Source of the DNA: Amphimedon queenslandica
Taxonomy: Eukaryota; Porifera; Demospongiae; Haplosclerida; Niphatidae
Direction: 5' to 3'
Assembly (NCBI RefSeq): GCF_000090795.2
Contig: NW_003546242.1
Coordinates: forward strand, 1,274,586-1,338,585
DNA: 64,000 bases
Shown here: one piece after another, positions 12,167-23,763 of the stretch
Position numbering within the stretch: position 1 is the stretch's first letter
How the letters are laid out: the number at the start of each line of letters is the position of its first letter
Notes under the pieces: generated by a model
Told to the model about the DNA's origin: nothing
Databases searched by the model: none
Seen by the model: only the letters and a program-made list of their open reading frames with translations
Translations under genes and position numbers: made by a program

Positions 12167-13267
12167 TTAGTAATGCGATAGCGATACTAAGTAGGATTCA
12201 CCCCACTTCAGAATGGCTGCCATGATTTTTGCAGCCTTGCTATACCGGGAAAACAAGCTCCTATGCTTACCAGACTTTATAGAGGACCTTATGATGACCA
12301 GAGGACTCTGTTGGTACCCAACCTTGTATAAGAGGAAAGCCAAAAATTGGCGAACCAGCAGTTTTCTTGGGCCACCTTTTTTCATCATCATCATCATCAT
12401 CAAGAAGTCCTGTCAATCCAGTTGTTGGTGTGTATCTCAGTATCAGTTGGTGCTACAGGATAATTCTTACACCAATCTACTCCAACGGTCTACGCACAGG
12501 TCCATGCTATCAGATCATTCTTCAAGTAAAGAAAAAGTAATACTGTGACTGCTGGATACAGCTATCTTAGCTGCATGCCGCCATTTTGTTAATTAATAAA
12601 GCATGTGCTCCAAAATTTGGGTGTAGTCGCGCATGCTCAGATCTGCAGCTCTGGAAGAAGTATTTTATTTTTTACCAAACTATGCTTGGAATCAACTACT
12701 GCAATACTTTAGTGGATGTTTCCAGCTAAAAAAAGGTATTAATCTTACATGTTACTGCTTCATCAAGTGTGTGATTTCATTTTATTTTAAAAAACAAACA
12801 ATTAATTAATGTATGATAAGTAATGATAATATAAATGACAAAAGCCTGGAAGGACAGGAATAGCTGTAACATTGCAGGGAACATGGACACTCAGCTCACA
12901 GTGTAAAGTCATAACAATGATAATAATAATAAAGAAAATTATTGTTTGTGTAAGTATCACAATGGCAACTAAAGAAATATTATAAATAATTATTATAAAA
13001 AATCAACACAAACAAGAACATAAAAAATTTAAAAAAAACAATGTTAAGTAGGATTCCGAACAACCAACAAAAATACAAAATGAAAATCCTACTCGTGACG
13101 CAAATTCTACTCAACATTGCAGGTGATCTGAAATTGTTACATAATAACATTGAAAGTACAATGTAGAGTAGAATTTGCGTCACGAGTAGGATTTTCATTT
13201 TGCATTTTCGTTGGTTGTTCGGAATCCTACTTAACCTTGTTTTTTTAAAATTTTTTATGTTCTTGTT
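12167..13267 (+). repeat. Family B palindrome-ended repeat, copy B1
   Basis: Starts with the terminal hairpin TTAGTAATGCGATAGCGATA (this copy carries mismatches; the family form is TTAGTAACGC-GGTA-GCGTTACTAA), then GTAGGATTCACCCC, an interior of about 830 bp containing a CAT trinucleotide run, and a foldback at 13009-13267 whose arms share AACAAGAACATAAAAAATTT, GTAGGATTCCGAAC and GAAAATCCTACTCGTGACGC. The ORF pair at 12167-12548 is an artefact of the interior. Family copies: 17345-18587, 49166-50385, 57420-58650. Confidence 0.87.
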
Positions 13268-13277
13268 ATTATAAATA

Positions 13278-13517
13278 TGTGACCATAATTGACAAAAGGG
13301 TACCTTATGGCGGATAGGAAAATTGGTCTTTATAGCCTAACAATTCCACCTTCCCGAGCTCCATTTAACATAAAACTACTCCAGAGGATGCAAAAAGTTA
13401 CTATTTATCTTTTTGAAACAATTTGTGACTAACAGAGCACTCACAGGTTGATATTTTTCATTATAATGATGAATTTAAAAATCCGCCATAAGGTACCTTT
13501 TGTCAATTATGGTCACA
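13278..13517. mobile_element. Family C MITE, copy C1 (240 bp)
   Basis: Ends are perfect inverted repeats over more than 20 bp: TGTGACCATAATTGACAAAA followed by GG(G)TACCTTATGGCGG, and its complement at the right. TA flanks both ends. No ORF. It lies 10 bp from the end of B1. A second copy is at 56826-57064. Position by position the first 22 bases agree with the DUF7869 transposon's end at 15 sites. Confidence 0.85.
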
Positions 13518-13832
13518 TATTGTCCATTATATATTTCTCAGATCCATGCAAAACTACACCTAAATCTGTGTAACCAAAAACCTCTCCTTTGTTCTTGTTG
13601 GATACTAATACTGTGTTTACACTAGCCTACAATTCTAGGTCCACCCAGTTTTGAAGTGAATGATGTCGTGTAAATAAGTTCCGAGCTGTGCTGATACAAA
13701 CCAAGTCAGCCTCCAAAAATCTGCCATGCCAGCCTAATTCAGCAAGGTTTTAAGAACAAGTGTAAACAAACTAGGACTGGAATACTGATTCATGTTTATA
13801 AAATTGTAATTTTAATTATTATTTATTTCAAA

Positions 13833-14432
13833 ATGGCGACATTGTCTAAGGTAGAGATTATGAAACTGATTGAAGTATGGGGAGAGGAGTCCATTCAGTC
13901 CCAATTGGAAGGATGTTCAAGAAACAAACACATTTATGAGATTTTCAAGAAATTGGAAGAAGCAGGATATGAGAGGACAGGGATTCAGTGTAGAGATAAA
14001 GTCAAGATATTGAGACAAGAATACAAGAAAATTAAGGACAAGATGACCAAGATAGGAGAAGACGGAAAGAAACGTTTAATAGATAGCTGGGATTATTCTG
14101 AGCCTTTAGATGCCATTCTTTGAAATGGGCCTGCAGCCAAGCTTCCAGTTGTCATTGACAGTGCAGCTGATGAAATTGAAAATGATGGTGGTGAAGGCTA
14201 ACCTTATCTGACCTAAAAGACAAACAGAGTACAAGTAATGAATCAGAGGCTACAAAAATGAGTCATATTAAGACTGAGTCCACCAACAAGAAGGGTAAGT
14301 AGTGCCAGATTGATGTGTTACAAGAAACGTTGAACAATGTAGTGAAGCATGTCATAGAAGCACAAAAAGAGTCACATCAAGTGTTCGTAAGATTGGAAGA
14401 GAAACGAAGGCGCAACAAGAACAAGAAATAAG
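13833..14432 (+). pseudogene. Harbinger Myb/SANT-like DNA-binding protein gene
   Basis: The open part (13833-14123, 96 codons) starts MATLSKVEIMKLIEVWGEES and contains the trihelix Myb-like fold: W at residue 15, then the IYEIFKKLEEAGYERTGIQC and RDKVKILRQEYKKIKD helices, then a trailing DSWDYSEPLDAIL. Harbinger Myb-like proteins bind the element ends and bring the transposase to the nucleus and DNA (known for the family). After a TGA at 14121-14123 the same frame continues NGPAAKLPVVIDSAADEIEN, the usual acidic linker, and basic/Glu-rich sequence near 14380-14430 resembles the C-terminal coiled region but is split by further frame changes. Probably non-functional, though the DNA-binding domain is intact. 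Confidence 0.8.
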
Positions 14433-14658
14433 AAGGGATGATCAAGAATTTTAGTTGTGTGTTGTGCAGTTGTTGACAAATAATTATGCTGCTCCAGCAT
14501 TTTCGTTTGGAAGTAGCCACTCATCACAATATTCTCCGTAAATCTTATCACAGGGATCAAGTATTATTAACATTTAACAGTAACAATACAAGTGTTTATT
14601 GTCATTATGAACAATCAATTAATGTCAACAATAATGTATTGTATTGATTACACATTAT

Positions 14659-15838
14659 TTATTCTGAAAAATATGTTACAAGAGCTTCTTGTATTGCGTT
14701 TGGTCCATCATCGGCAGAATAATCATTAAATTGTACATTAGGTTGCTTAGATGTAGTCTCAGTAATGTCATCGAGCCAAGACTCGCGAAAGGTATCACCA
14801 TGAACCTCACACAAATTATTAACAATACTGCATGCAGTCACAACATTAGGTATTGTATCAACACTCATATCCAGTCTTTTTAACAAATGTCACCACCGTG
14901 CTTTCAAACGACCAAATGTGTTCTCCACAACAATTCAAGCTCTAGATTGGTGGTAGTTGTAGTTTCTCCGTGCAGTAGATAGATTGCTGAAATGTGGAAA
15001 AGGCTTCATGAGCCACCTTACCAATGGATATGCTGAGTCACCAACAAGGTATAAAGGGACATCTATTCCACCAATGCTCCTTGTATCTGAGGGAAGTAAT
15101 GTTCCATTCTTTCCACGCGTATATTTAGATGAATGGGCAAGGTCACGAGAGTCATGGACACTACCAGGCCAGCCACAATAGACATCAGTAAAACGGTATC
15201 TGAAATCGACACTAGTTTGTATAATTATAGAGTAGAATCCTTTTCGGTTGTAATAATCAGAGTGATTATTGGTTGGTGCAGAAATGGGAATGTGAGATCC
15301 GTCAATAGCATCCACACATTGAGGCTAATCCCATTTCTTCATGAAACCTTCAACTACATAATTCAGCTCATTTCCTTGAGGAAAACAGATATATCTCTTT
15401 AACAACAAAAACACTATAGCTGTACAAGTCTCGTGTACAACAACACAAACTGTACACCGAGCAACACCAAATAGGTGACCAATAGTACGGTATTCAACAG
15501 GAGTTGCAAGAAACCAAAATGCTATAGCTACCCTTCTCTTTACTGGCACTGGTTCTCTCATTCTTGTTTTCCTTTTAAATAATATTGGGCTCCAGTGCAT
15601 TACAAAGAAGATCAAATGTGTTTCGAGACATTCTAAAATTTTCCAGCCAGTCATTACTGCTAAAAGTAAACAAAACTATGTGACTCCACCAATAATCAGA
15701 CCTATCATTTAAAATATACTTGATTATACATACACAAAACACACTTGTGCAATTACCTAGGAGAACTCCATAGTAGTCTTCACGAATTATACTAGCTGGA
15801 ATCATTGTTATTGTGTTAGAAAGAAGAATTGGAAGCAT
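14659..15838 (-). pseudogene. PIF/Harbinger DDE transposase gene
   Basis: Order on the minus strand: start MLPILLSNTITMIPASIIRE (15838), a probable 90-bp intron (about 15752-15662, GTAATT...TTTTAG), NDWLENFRMSRNTFDLLCNA, VPVKRRVAIAFWFLATPVEY and RTIGHLFGVARCTVC (helix-turn-helix), then the DDE core: first Asp in VDAIDGSHIPISAP, second Asp in LYLVGDSAYPL, and Glu in VVENTFGRLKARW, with C-terminal end at 14659. All three catalytic residues are present. Breaks: one frameshift near 15590 and in-frame stops after FMKKWD, SRA and KARW; the last two replace Arg positions and look like CGA to TGA changes. Excises and inserts the element together with the Myb-like partner. Confidence 0.88.
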
Positions 15839-16087
15839 AGCTCTTATCTCAGCTAAAGCCCTTTTTTCAACTTTCTTCTGTTAATTATAATAATGGTACA
15901 GAATCAATTCCCTTCTTTTTGCTACCATATTGGAAAGGTGGAGTTAAGGTGTCGTTATAGGTGCGGTAATAAAAAGTATGTCTGGCAATCAAAAGTATTT
16001 CTAGTGTGTAAAGGAGTGCTGAAATAGGTGCTATCACTAACTGTAAACTAGTGGGCTGACACGGTGCCTAGTGTAAACGTAGTATAA

Positions 16088-16880
16088 GTCTTGTTTGCTT
16101 ATTAATTTATCACAGGAGAGAAAAACAAATGTTAGTGGGTATTTTTTTGGCCACACGCTCGTAAAATTCTGTTTCTTAAGTGAAATAACTTGTGTAGTCT
16201 TTCAATTACACTTCATTAAAAATATATGCCATCTTTGATCTTGTGTCATTGATTGATACCTCTGTATAGTTATCATAACGCTAATGGGGTTAAGTTATGA
16301 CATCATATTCCAATACCTTAGTCAAACCATTAATCAAAGTGGGTAGCAATAAGAAATCTGACTATTGTTTATTTCGCTTCGTTGTCAGGTATTCAAGTGC
16401 AAGTTATAAGAAGGTCAAAAGCTTGGAAGCATAGTATCATGAAGGTAATCACTTCATTAAGTTTGTATGCAGTAAATCCTGTTGTGATCCTTTGTTGTTG
16501 TAAAGTGATAGATCTCTATGAGTGATTTTAGCCAGTTTTGCAAAGTTTAAGGAACCTTGATTAGTAATAGATAGTACTTCAACAAAAGATAATTATTGTA
16601 ACAACAAATATTTTACTAAAAATGAAAGTCTTGTCTTGATGTTAAAAATTCTGTACTCAATTTTCATCTTTTAATAATTGAGAAAAGTTTAAGGCACGAG
16701 ACTGTTGTACAAAAATTGAAACAATTATGGATAATAGAAGTATGAAGTAAACAATTGATAGTTTGGGATCTCCAAAAGGGTTCATGCCATTGTACCTTAA
16801 TCAACAAGAACTGATGAATCCTGTACTTTATTTACAAAATCTGCTATTAAAAGCAACGAATGGAGACGATCATCAGTAAC
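16088..16880. other. No clear gene; may be the worn N-terminal part of the adjoining hAT
   Basis: I see no motif that would prove it, and ORFs are short. The neighbouring hAT C-terminal block starts about 16900. Confidence 0.35.
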
Positions 16881-16899
16881 ATCTCACATTTCTAAAAAC

Positions 16900-17221
16900 C
16901 TATTTCTACAGTGACAACTTTAATTTAGAGCAGCTCCGCATCCATCTTTTAATAATACCAAAACTTAATACAAGAAGTTTTACCCACTGTTAAACATGTT
17001 ACATCTGTCCATACCATATGTGATGCCATGAAGGAATGAAGTTCATATAAAACCATGCTGTCTGAAGTTCATAATTTATTGTGTATATTTTACTATTCCT
17101 CTAGAACCATCTACATCTGAAAGGACATTCTTGGCAGAAAAGGGTTTTAACTTATTTACAAACAAGGATGACTGAAGAGAGACTAAATTATTGTCACCTA
17201 AGGCATACAGATAACAACCTA
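16900..17221 (+). pseudogene. Old zf-TTF-type hAT transposase, C-terminal part (left of insertion)
   Basis: The plus strand at about 17120-17221 reads TYLQTRMTEERLNYCHLRHT DNNLAD, the hAT dimerisation block with the usual form TYLRSTMTQxRLNxLMLLHVHK. A preceding segment EPSTSERTFLAEK matches the family's PASSATAERSFS. The reading frame is cut at the GCAGATAC target duplication by the younger hAT and resumes at 21627 (IIKDIAEEFISVNVELD). Several stops and frame changes lie upstream, so this copy is old. It belongs to the same broad family as the element at 35.3-38.7 kb. Confidence 0.7.
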
Positions 17222-17344
17222 GCAGATACTAGTGTTGTCCTAGTATTTTGGTACTAAAACTAAAATTAATACTACTACCACTTTTTTTATTTTAGTTCTA
17301 GTACAAATACTAGAGCTGAACTAGAAATAAAACATTTTTGCCTA

Positions 17345-18587
17345 TTAGTAACGCGGTAGCGTTACTAAGTAGGATTCACCCCCAAACAAAATGGCTGCCA
17401 CGACTTTTGCAGCCTTGCTATACCGGGAAAACGAGCTCCTATGCTTACCAGACTTCTTAGAGGACCTTATCTTGACCAGAGGACTCCAATGGTACCACTA
17501 GCGTGGCTCTAGACCTTTTCTGGGAGAAAAATAAAAAATCTGCAAACCGGCCGTTTTGTTCATCCACCTTTTTTCATCTTCATCATCATCATCAGGAAAG
17601 TCCTGTCAATCCAGTTGTCGGTCGATATATCGATCTTGCCTGGTGATAGAAGGCTAATTCTTACACCATTCTACTCCAACAGGGTATGCGCAGGTCCTTG
17701 TTTCCTAGAATCATTCTCCAAGAAAGGAAAAAGTGATACTGTGACTGTTGGCTCGCACCAGCTTACCTCATGCCGCCATTTTGTTAATTAAATAAAGAAG
17801 CATGTGCTCCAAAAATTTGGGCGTGGTCGCGCATGCTCAGATCTCAGAACTGGGAACAGCAAGTAATCTTTTACGTAGCTAGGCTAGCTATGCTTGGAAT
17901 CAAATTGCAATACTTAGTGGAGGTTTCCAGCTAAGAGAAGGTATTAATCTTGCATATATCAAGTGTCTAATGAATTATTTTATTTCAAAAACACAAAGCA
18001 ATTAATTAATGTTTATAATACTAGTGATAATATGAACTTGACAACAGAAAGAACCTGCAGGAATAGCTACAGGATGGCTGGAAAGATAGAGCTTCTTGAA
18101 CAAGGATTCACATCAAGACTATAGTATTTATTTCACTTTTCATCAGTATAGTAGATATTCTTTCACCATATCTATTCAATTCAATCAGTGCTGTACTGCT
18201 GTCCCTCATAAATGCTGTAAAATCATAACAATGACAACAGTAATAAAGAAACTTATTGTTTGTGAAAAATTAAAAAGCATCACAATTGTAACTGAAAAAT
18301 ATATCAATATTATAAAAAATAAACACAAACAAGAACATAAAAAATTTAAAAAAACAAGATTGAGTAGGATTCCGAACGACCAACGAAAATACGAAATGAA
18401 AATCCTACTCTCGTGACGCAAATTCTACTTTACATTGTAAGGTGATCCATAAATTTTAAATAATAATATTAAAAATACAACGTAGAGTAGAATTTGCGTC
18501 ACAAGAGTAGGATTTTCATTTCGTATTTTCGTTGGTCATTCGGAATCCTACTCAATCTTGTTTTTTTAAATTTTTTATGTTCTTGTT
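17345..18587 (+). repeat. Family B palindrome-ended repeat, copy B2
   Basis: Begins with a perfect 10-bp stem hairpin TTAGTAACGC-GGTA-GCGTTACTAA (17345-17368), followed by GTAGGATTCACCCCC, and ends in a foldback at about 18328-18587. It is inserted inside the left subterminal array of the hAT element; array units are found on both sides. No target duplication is evident. The 106-codon ORF at 18096-18416 lies in the repeat and has no domain signal. Confidence 0.9.
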
Positions 18588-18962
18588 GCACTTAAACTAA
18601 CACTAAAACTAAATTATTTAACGTCAGTGTACTGGAACTAAAACTGAAAATAAAATGTTAATAAACTGAGTACCAGAACTATAACTAGAACTAAAATGAA
18701 TAGATACAAAGTACTAGAAATGAAAGTAAAAGTATAATAGATACGAAGTACTAGAACTATAGATCTATATATATCTATGAATGTGACATGTGTAATGAAA
18801 ACCTAAGAATAGATACAATAAAATGCATGTACAAGTACAGAGTACTGTGCATGTGGCATAGATTTATGTAATAAGGTGGTGTTTTGAGTCTGTGTCCTCT
18901 TACTCAAGTATGTACACTGACCTTGCTGCTCTTGCTCTACTCTCAGTCACTCACTCCACTTA

Positions 18963-21070
18963 GTGTACACTTTGCCAGTCCAGAAGCATAAAATGTCAAA
19001 AGTTGGGAGACCCAAAAAAAGCTTTATTTGGAACTATAAGGACAAAGACCAAAGTGTCCGCTTAGTCACTGTATTAAGTGATGGTAACGGTGAGAACAAT
19101 CATGAAGAGAGGAAATGTGGTAAAGAAATTACAGGAATGTTTACATCCAACCTGAAAAAGTACTTACAAAATAATCATCCTACTCAGTATAAGGAGTTAC
19201 AGAGTGCTGAGTCAGAAAGACTAGGTTGGTAAAAGGAATAAAAGGGGTCATGATGGCACTGTCTCTACTGCACAATCAAGTATAGAGCAGCAAATTTAAG
19301 GTACTCAGTATTACAGTAAAGATTTCAAAAGACTAGAGACTATAACTAAAAAGCTAGCTGTGTTTGTAGGTTCTACAAATGTCTAGTTTACAGGGAAGAG
19401 TTTTGTGATTTGTTGAGTGAGATGAATAAGCAATATCGTGTTTCTCATCAAAAAAAATTAGTGAAGTGATTGAAAATGTGTTCAGTAAGTTGAAAGTGAA
19501 TATTTCATCAGTTCTTGAGAATGCCCAAAAGGTCACATTTTGTGCTAAAATTTGGTCTAAGCCTGGGCTAAGAGCATCCTTTTTCTGAAGTACTGCTCAT
19601 TGTTTCACACATCATGACCAAAAATGTCACAATATTACTCTGGCTGTGAGACGGTTTTCTTCACCTCACACAGGTGATCAAGTTGCAGAGTTGTTGCATC
19701 GAATTATTGAGCAGTGGAAGATTTCAAGAAGAATGGTTGTCAGTTTAACTGACAACAGAAGCAACATGGTTGCTGTGTTAAGGCTAAGCACACTGAATGA
19801 CTACCACAACAAATAACTTCAGGTAATAGTGAAAATGAGACTGACAATGATGGAATAGTAGTTGTAGTTTTTGAAGACATGGAAGTCACAGAAGCTGAGG
19901 GTCTTGATGATGTGTGTCTCTCTCTCTTAGTCAACACTTGGTCCCAGAGACCATAGAGCCAGCTGCTGAACCAGATAGCATGGAAGAAGCAGATGCGAAT
20001 GAAGTAATCAACATCAATGACAGTGAAGATGATCATAATAGTGCTTCCATAGTAGTGAAAAGGGCCAGCTGTTTCAGTCAATAAATCTTACAAGGCAACA
20101 GAACGTCTAATTGAATTAGCAAGAAAGATGTTGGTTAATTATTGCCCAATGAGATGGAATTTTATATGCTATCAGCACAATTTCTTGAGGTCAAGGAGCA
20201 CCTTGAGACTGTTTTAGATGAGCTGCAATGGGAAAGTCTAACTGTTGTTTAGCGGAAAGAGCTCAAATTACTTTAAGAACTACACAAGCCTTTTGCTTAT
20301 CACACGAATGTTGCTAGCTCAGAGAAAACCACAAATGTAGCAATGGTTATACAAAAAGAACTGTCTAGTCATCTGGATGAAGTCAGTTTATCATTTGTGA
20401 CATAACACAACCTCACGTATTAAAATTTAATCATATATGAAAAAAGCAACAGGAGTCTCATCACCAGTGCAGAAATTGCTAAATCAATTAAATTGGCGAT
20501 TTTAGTTTTGTTTTAGATCCGTCAAGTGTACATTGTGATGCCATATACATCACGTTCACATCCATCTTACAAAAGACTACTCAGTATTAATCCCATCGTT
20601 CATGCCAAAAAGTTTTTTAGAAGCTATTAAGCAAGTGGATTCTGAAGAACCATCAATTGGTGAATGCAGTCTCACAGCAGCAAGTCAGTCACAAGAAAAT
20701 TTTACTGTATCTCATGAGCCAGGCCCTCCATTGAAACACTTCAAACATTTGAATTGTCAGTAATCTATTAGCACAGCCAGAAGTCATAGTAGAGGAAACA
20801 ATACAATTGTCAAAAGAAGAGATTGAGAGATATTTCAATAGTAAGCATAGTGAGGATGAAACGGAGATTGACCATCTACAGTTTTGTATACAAGCATCAA
20901 AGTCATATCCATTATATTCTGGAACAGCGTGTGATATTCTATGTACACCTCCTTCAACAGCTCCAGTTGAACGTGTAGTTTCGTACTCAGGAGAGGCTAC
21001 AAAAGGCATAAGAAATCGTCTCAAAGATAATTTAGAACGAGAAACACTTCTAAGTAGGAATAAGGATTAA
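18963..21070 (+). pseudogene. BED-finger hAT transposase gene
   Basis: Starts MSKVGRPKKSFIWNYKDKDQ (from 18993; an upstream ATG at 18963 is in frame) with the BED-type CGKEITGMFTSNLKKYLQNN and HPTQYKELQSAE. The core is spread over several frames: KKLAVFVGSTN, VFSKLKVNISSVLENAQKVT (about 19480), ITLAVRRFSSPHTGDQVAEL (19640), then SLTDNRSNMVA (the second catalytic Asp region). The C-terminal dimerisation block, ILCTPPSTAPVERVVSYSGE followed by ATKGIRNRL...LLSRNKD, is open at 20807-21070. Stops (first after RLGW at 19230) and frame changes through the middle make it inactive. Family role: cut-and-paste transposition with 8-bp duplications, which this copy shows. Confidence 0.85.
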
Positions 21071-21626
21071 ATTGTTTAGTATCAATGACAAGTGACATTT
21101 TGTTGAAGAATAGTGCAGATTGATTTGATTTGTTAGATTTGACTTTAATATTAGTAGGCTTGCGTAACTAGACTATTCTGTACAGCAACCATACTAAAAA
21201 CTAGAACTAATAGATACCATGCATGTACTAGTACTAGAACTAAAATTACCACAGCTAATGTACCAAAACTTGGACTCAAACTAAAAATTGTTAAAGCTGC
21301 AGTACTGAAACTGGAACTAGAACTAAATTTTTAGAGCTGCTGAACTAGAACTGGAACTGGAACTAAAAATTATTAGAGCTAATGTACTTGAATTAGAACT
21401 AGAACTAAAATTTCTGACCTACTGTACTAAAACTGGAACTAGAAATTTTTGAAGCTACTGTACTAGAACTGGAATTAGAACTAAATTGTTTAGACTAGAA
21501 CTAAAACTAGAACTAAAATTACTGTGCTAGAACTTGATCTAAAACTAATACTATTAGCGTTATTATCCTAATACTGGAACTACAACTAAAATAGAAAATT
21601 TAAACTAGAACAACACTAGCAGATAC

Positions 21627-21700
21627 ACTTATTATTAAAGATATTGCTGAAGAATTTATTAGTGTAAATGTTGAGCTAGACATACTGTGTACTTTCAATT
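21627..21700 (+). pseudogene. Old hAT transposase, last C-terminal residues (right of insertion)
   Basis: Directly after the duplicated GCAGATAC the plus strand reads LIIKDIAEEFISVNVELDIL, the family's usual DxVEIAKEFVSVNEHR tail, ending at a stop near 21700. It continues the block that ends at 17229 and fixes the order of events: old hAT first, younger hAT into it, family B repeat last. Confidence 0.72.
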
Positions 21701-22540
21701 GATTTGTAATGTTTTTAATATTACATATATACTTTTAAAAATTTGATTGTAGTTTAGCAACCCCAATATAAGGTACAAAGATACACCTATGACATGTAAT
21801 ACATTTTAACAAGTATTCACAGCAATGAGTCCTCAGCTCCAGTGTATGACCTTGCCACTGATGGTGACAATCAATTCAAACCTTAAAAGGGACCACACAA
21901 TGGACGCAAAGGATCAATGTATTCTGAACTTGGTGAGTACGCTCGTCTCACATAGTGGACCATCAAGAGAGAAGACATTCAGACCTCAGTATTGTAGCCA
22001 TGTTGACTTTGATCAGCACTCACCTTAGACTCATCGCAATTGTATCATACTGCTGATGTGCCTTTCAATCAACAAACAGATAACAATGGAAGAGGACAAG
22101 ATACTTGCACTGTCAAATTCCAACAGTCAGTGCAGTATACTGCAGGGAAAGGACTAAAAGCTGTTACAATAGTGCTACTGGCACTCATATATGGGAGGTG
22201 ATTAGTGTCAAAATTATTATTGTTATTGCAGAATAATGTGATAGTCCAAACTCATTATGATGATAAACAAACCACCCACGTAATTGTACCACCCACAGTT
22301 AGAGGTGTGTCACTAGGTGTGGTTGTACTGAAAATAGCAGATCTAAGTCGTTGTATAGAGTTGATCAGAAGAACAATCCAGGAATAGTCTCAATACGAAG
22401 ATGGCCAAACTATGCTTCATCACATTCTTGAATTTATTATGCTCTCTGTTGAGCTGGCATATTGAGAGCTGTTTGCTCACAATATTGCAAATAGTCTATC
22501 TCAGTCTTAAAGAGAGACCGTCATTGCTACACTCGTATAA
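21701..22540. other. No recognisable gene
   Basis: Contains ORFs of 67 and 60 codons (21825-22028, 22205-22387) without a domain I recognise. It may include the upstream part of the integrase-core element. Confidence 0.35.
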
Positions 22541-22545
22541 AGGAA

Positions 22546-23112
22546 TTGGAAAGAGGTCATTATAGATCATGCTCATTATCAGTGACAATAGTACATAATG
22601 GTGTTGGTCGTCTGAGGTATGACATTCCTGAAAGTTCTCTTGAATTGTTACAAAATACATTTATAGTTCCACAAATATCCCATTTATTTGGTGTCTCTGT
22701 TAGTACTATTAGAAGACAAATGTCGGAATTGAAGCTACTTGTAAGGTCATATTATTTGATTGTATCTGATGGTGATTTAGATGCTATTATTATGGGAATA
22801 CAAGAGCTATATCCTATGTATGGAAACTGCCAATTGCTGGGACATCTACTTTCACAACGATTTCGCATTCAACAGTGTCGTATTTGCGACTCACAAAGGC
22901 GTATTGATCCATATGGAACAGCATTACGATAGCTTTATGTTCTTTATTCAGTTCCAAGCCCTTTGTCATTGTATTGTATTAATGGGCACCATAAACTTAA
23001 TCAGGTTAGGTGAATTATATCAAGCGTGTTCATAATCTTTAAGTAATAATACCTTTTAAATTTTTCATTGAATTTACATTTTTTAACATTTAGTAATACT
23101 TATTTTAATATA
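22546..23112 (+). mobile_element. Integrase-core element, left half (interrupted)
   Basis: The plus strand encodes an N-terminal region with a helix-turn-helix (IVPQISHLFGVSVSTIRRQM), then LYPMYGNCQLLGHLLSQRF, RRIDPYGTALR and the start of the catalytic core, SVPSPLSLYCINGHHKLIR. It is the same family as 1-765. The element is interrupted by the DUF7869 transposon, and its other half lies at 28150-28920. Age and class uncertain. Confidence 0.75.
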
Positions 23113-23763
23113 TGTGACCCGATGTGAGAAAACCAGGCTATCTGCGGGATTTTGGTAAAATCAGTTTTTGGTACTTACAGATAGAGAAAAAAATTTCCTT
23201 TCCAGCGATATCCCATTTGTGCCAATGCGCAATAAAACTTTGCAGTTAGGGACGCTGTTTGGACGATTGCTCTGGAATACAAGTACAGAGAAAAAGGCAT
23301 TTTAAGTTATTTTCAATGTTTCCATGTCACGCCCGTTCACGTAGTAAATGTGACCACGCCCACCACGTACACCACACCCAAATCAATTAATAAACGGGTA
23401 AAGAAGAAAGAAGCACTTGACAGCATTTTAACTTACTTTTCTTGCTTTTTGGACATCTTAAGAGTGATCTAAAGCCCAGCCATGCATTGAGACATCAAAT
23501 ACAAGTAAGTTATTTCATTACAAAAGTTGTAGAGTTATTGCTATGTGTTCTAGTGCCAATAAAGTCCTTTTTGTGAACTGTAATAACATCATCTGTGTCA
23601 TTTACATCCAGACATCGCTTCTGCTTGAGTTTACAGGTAATATTTTTATTTAGATTTTATTTAGAACTATAATTAAGGTTCCTACATTTAACATTAAAAT
23701 AATTTATGGTTTTAGCACTTGCTGATGAATCCTATAAAAGATTATTGTTATTCTCATGTTTCA

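Larger units (their letters stand above)
13606..16087. mobile_element. PIF/Harbinger DNA transposon (with TAA target duplication)
   Basis: TAA at 13606-13608 and 16085-16087 flank an element of 2476 bp (13609-16084). Ends are TACTGTGTTTACACTAG on the left and, inverted, TACTACGTTTACACTAG on the right. A 3-bp TAA/TTA duplication, a Myb/SANT-like gene and a separate DDE transposase gene in convergent orientation are the set that defines PIF/Harbinger elements. Left: Myb-like gene on plus; right: transposase on minus. The few breaks in both genes suggest moderate age. Confidence 0.9.
17222..21626. mobile_element. Younger hAT element with subterminal CTAGAACTA arrays and perfect 8-bp target duplication
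   Basis: GCAGATAC at 17222-17229 and 21619-21626 is a perfect 8-bp target duplication. The element itself is 17230-21618. Ends are TAGTGTTGTCCTAG and, inverted, TAGTGTTGTTCTAG. Next to both ends lie degenerate tandem arrays of TAGTACTAGAACTAAAA-like units (17240-17330 with continuation at 18590-18780; 21185-21610), probably transposase-binding subterminal repeats. It carries a BED-finger hAT transposase gene at 18963-21070 and an inserted family B repeat at 17345-18587 within the left array. A non-autonomous relative lies at 54505-55281. Confidence 0.92.

Noticed and set aside
12167-12548. Overlapping ORFs of 78 and 111 codons on both strands
   Set aside because: Both lie in the interior of family B and are not conserved as frames in the other three copies.
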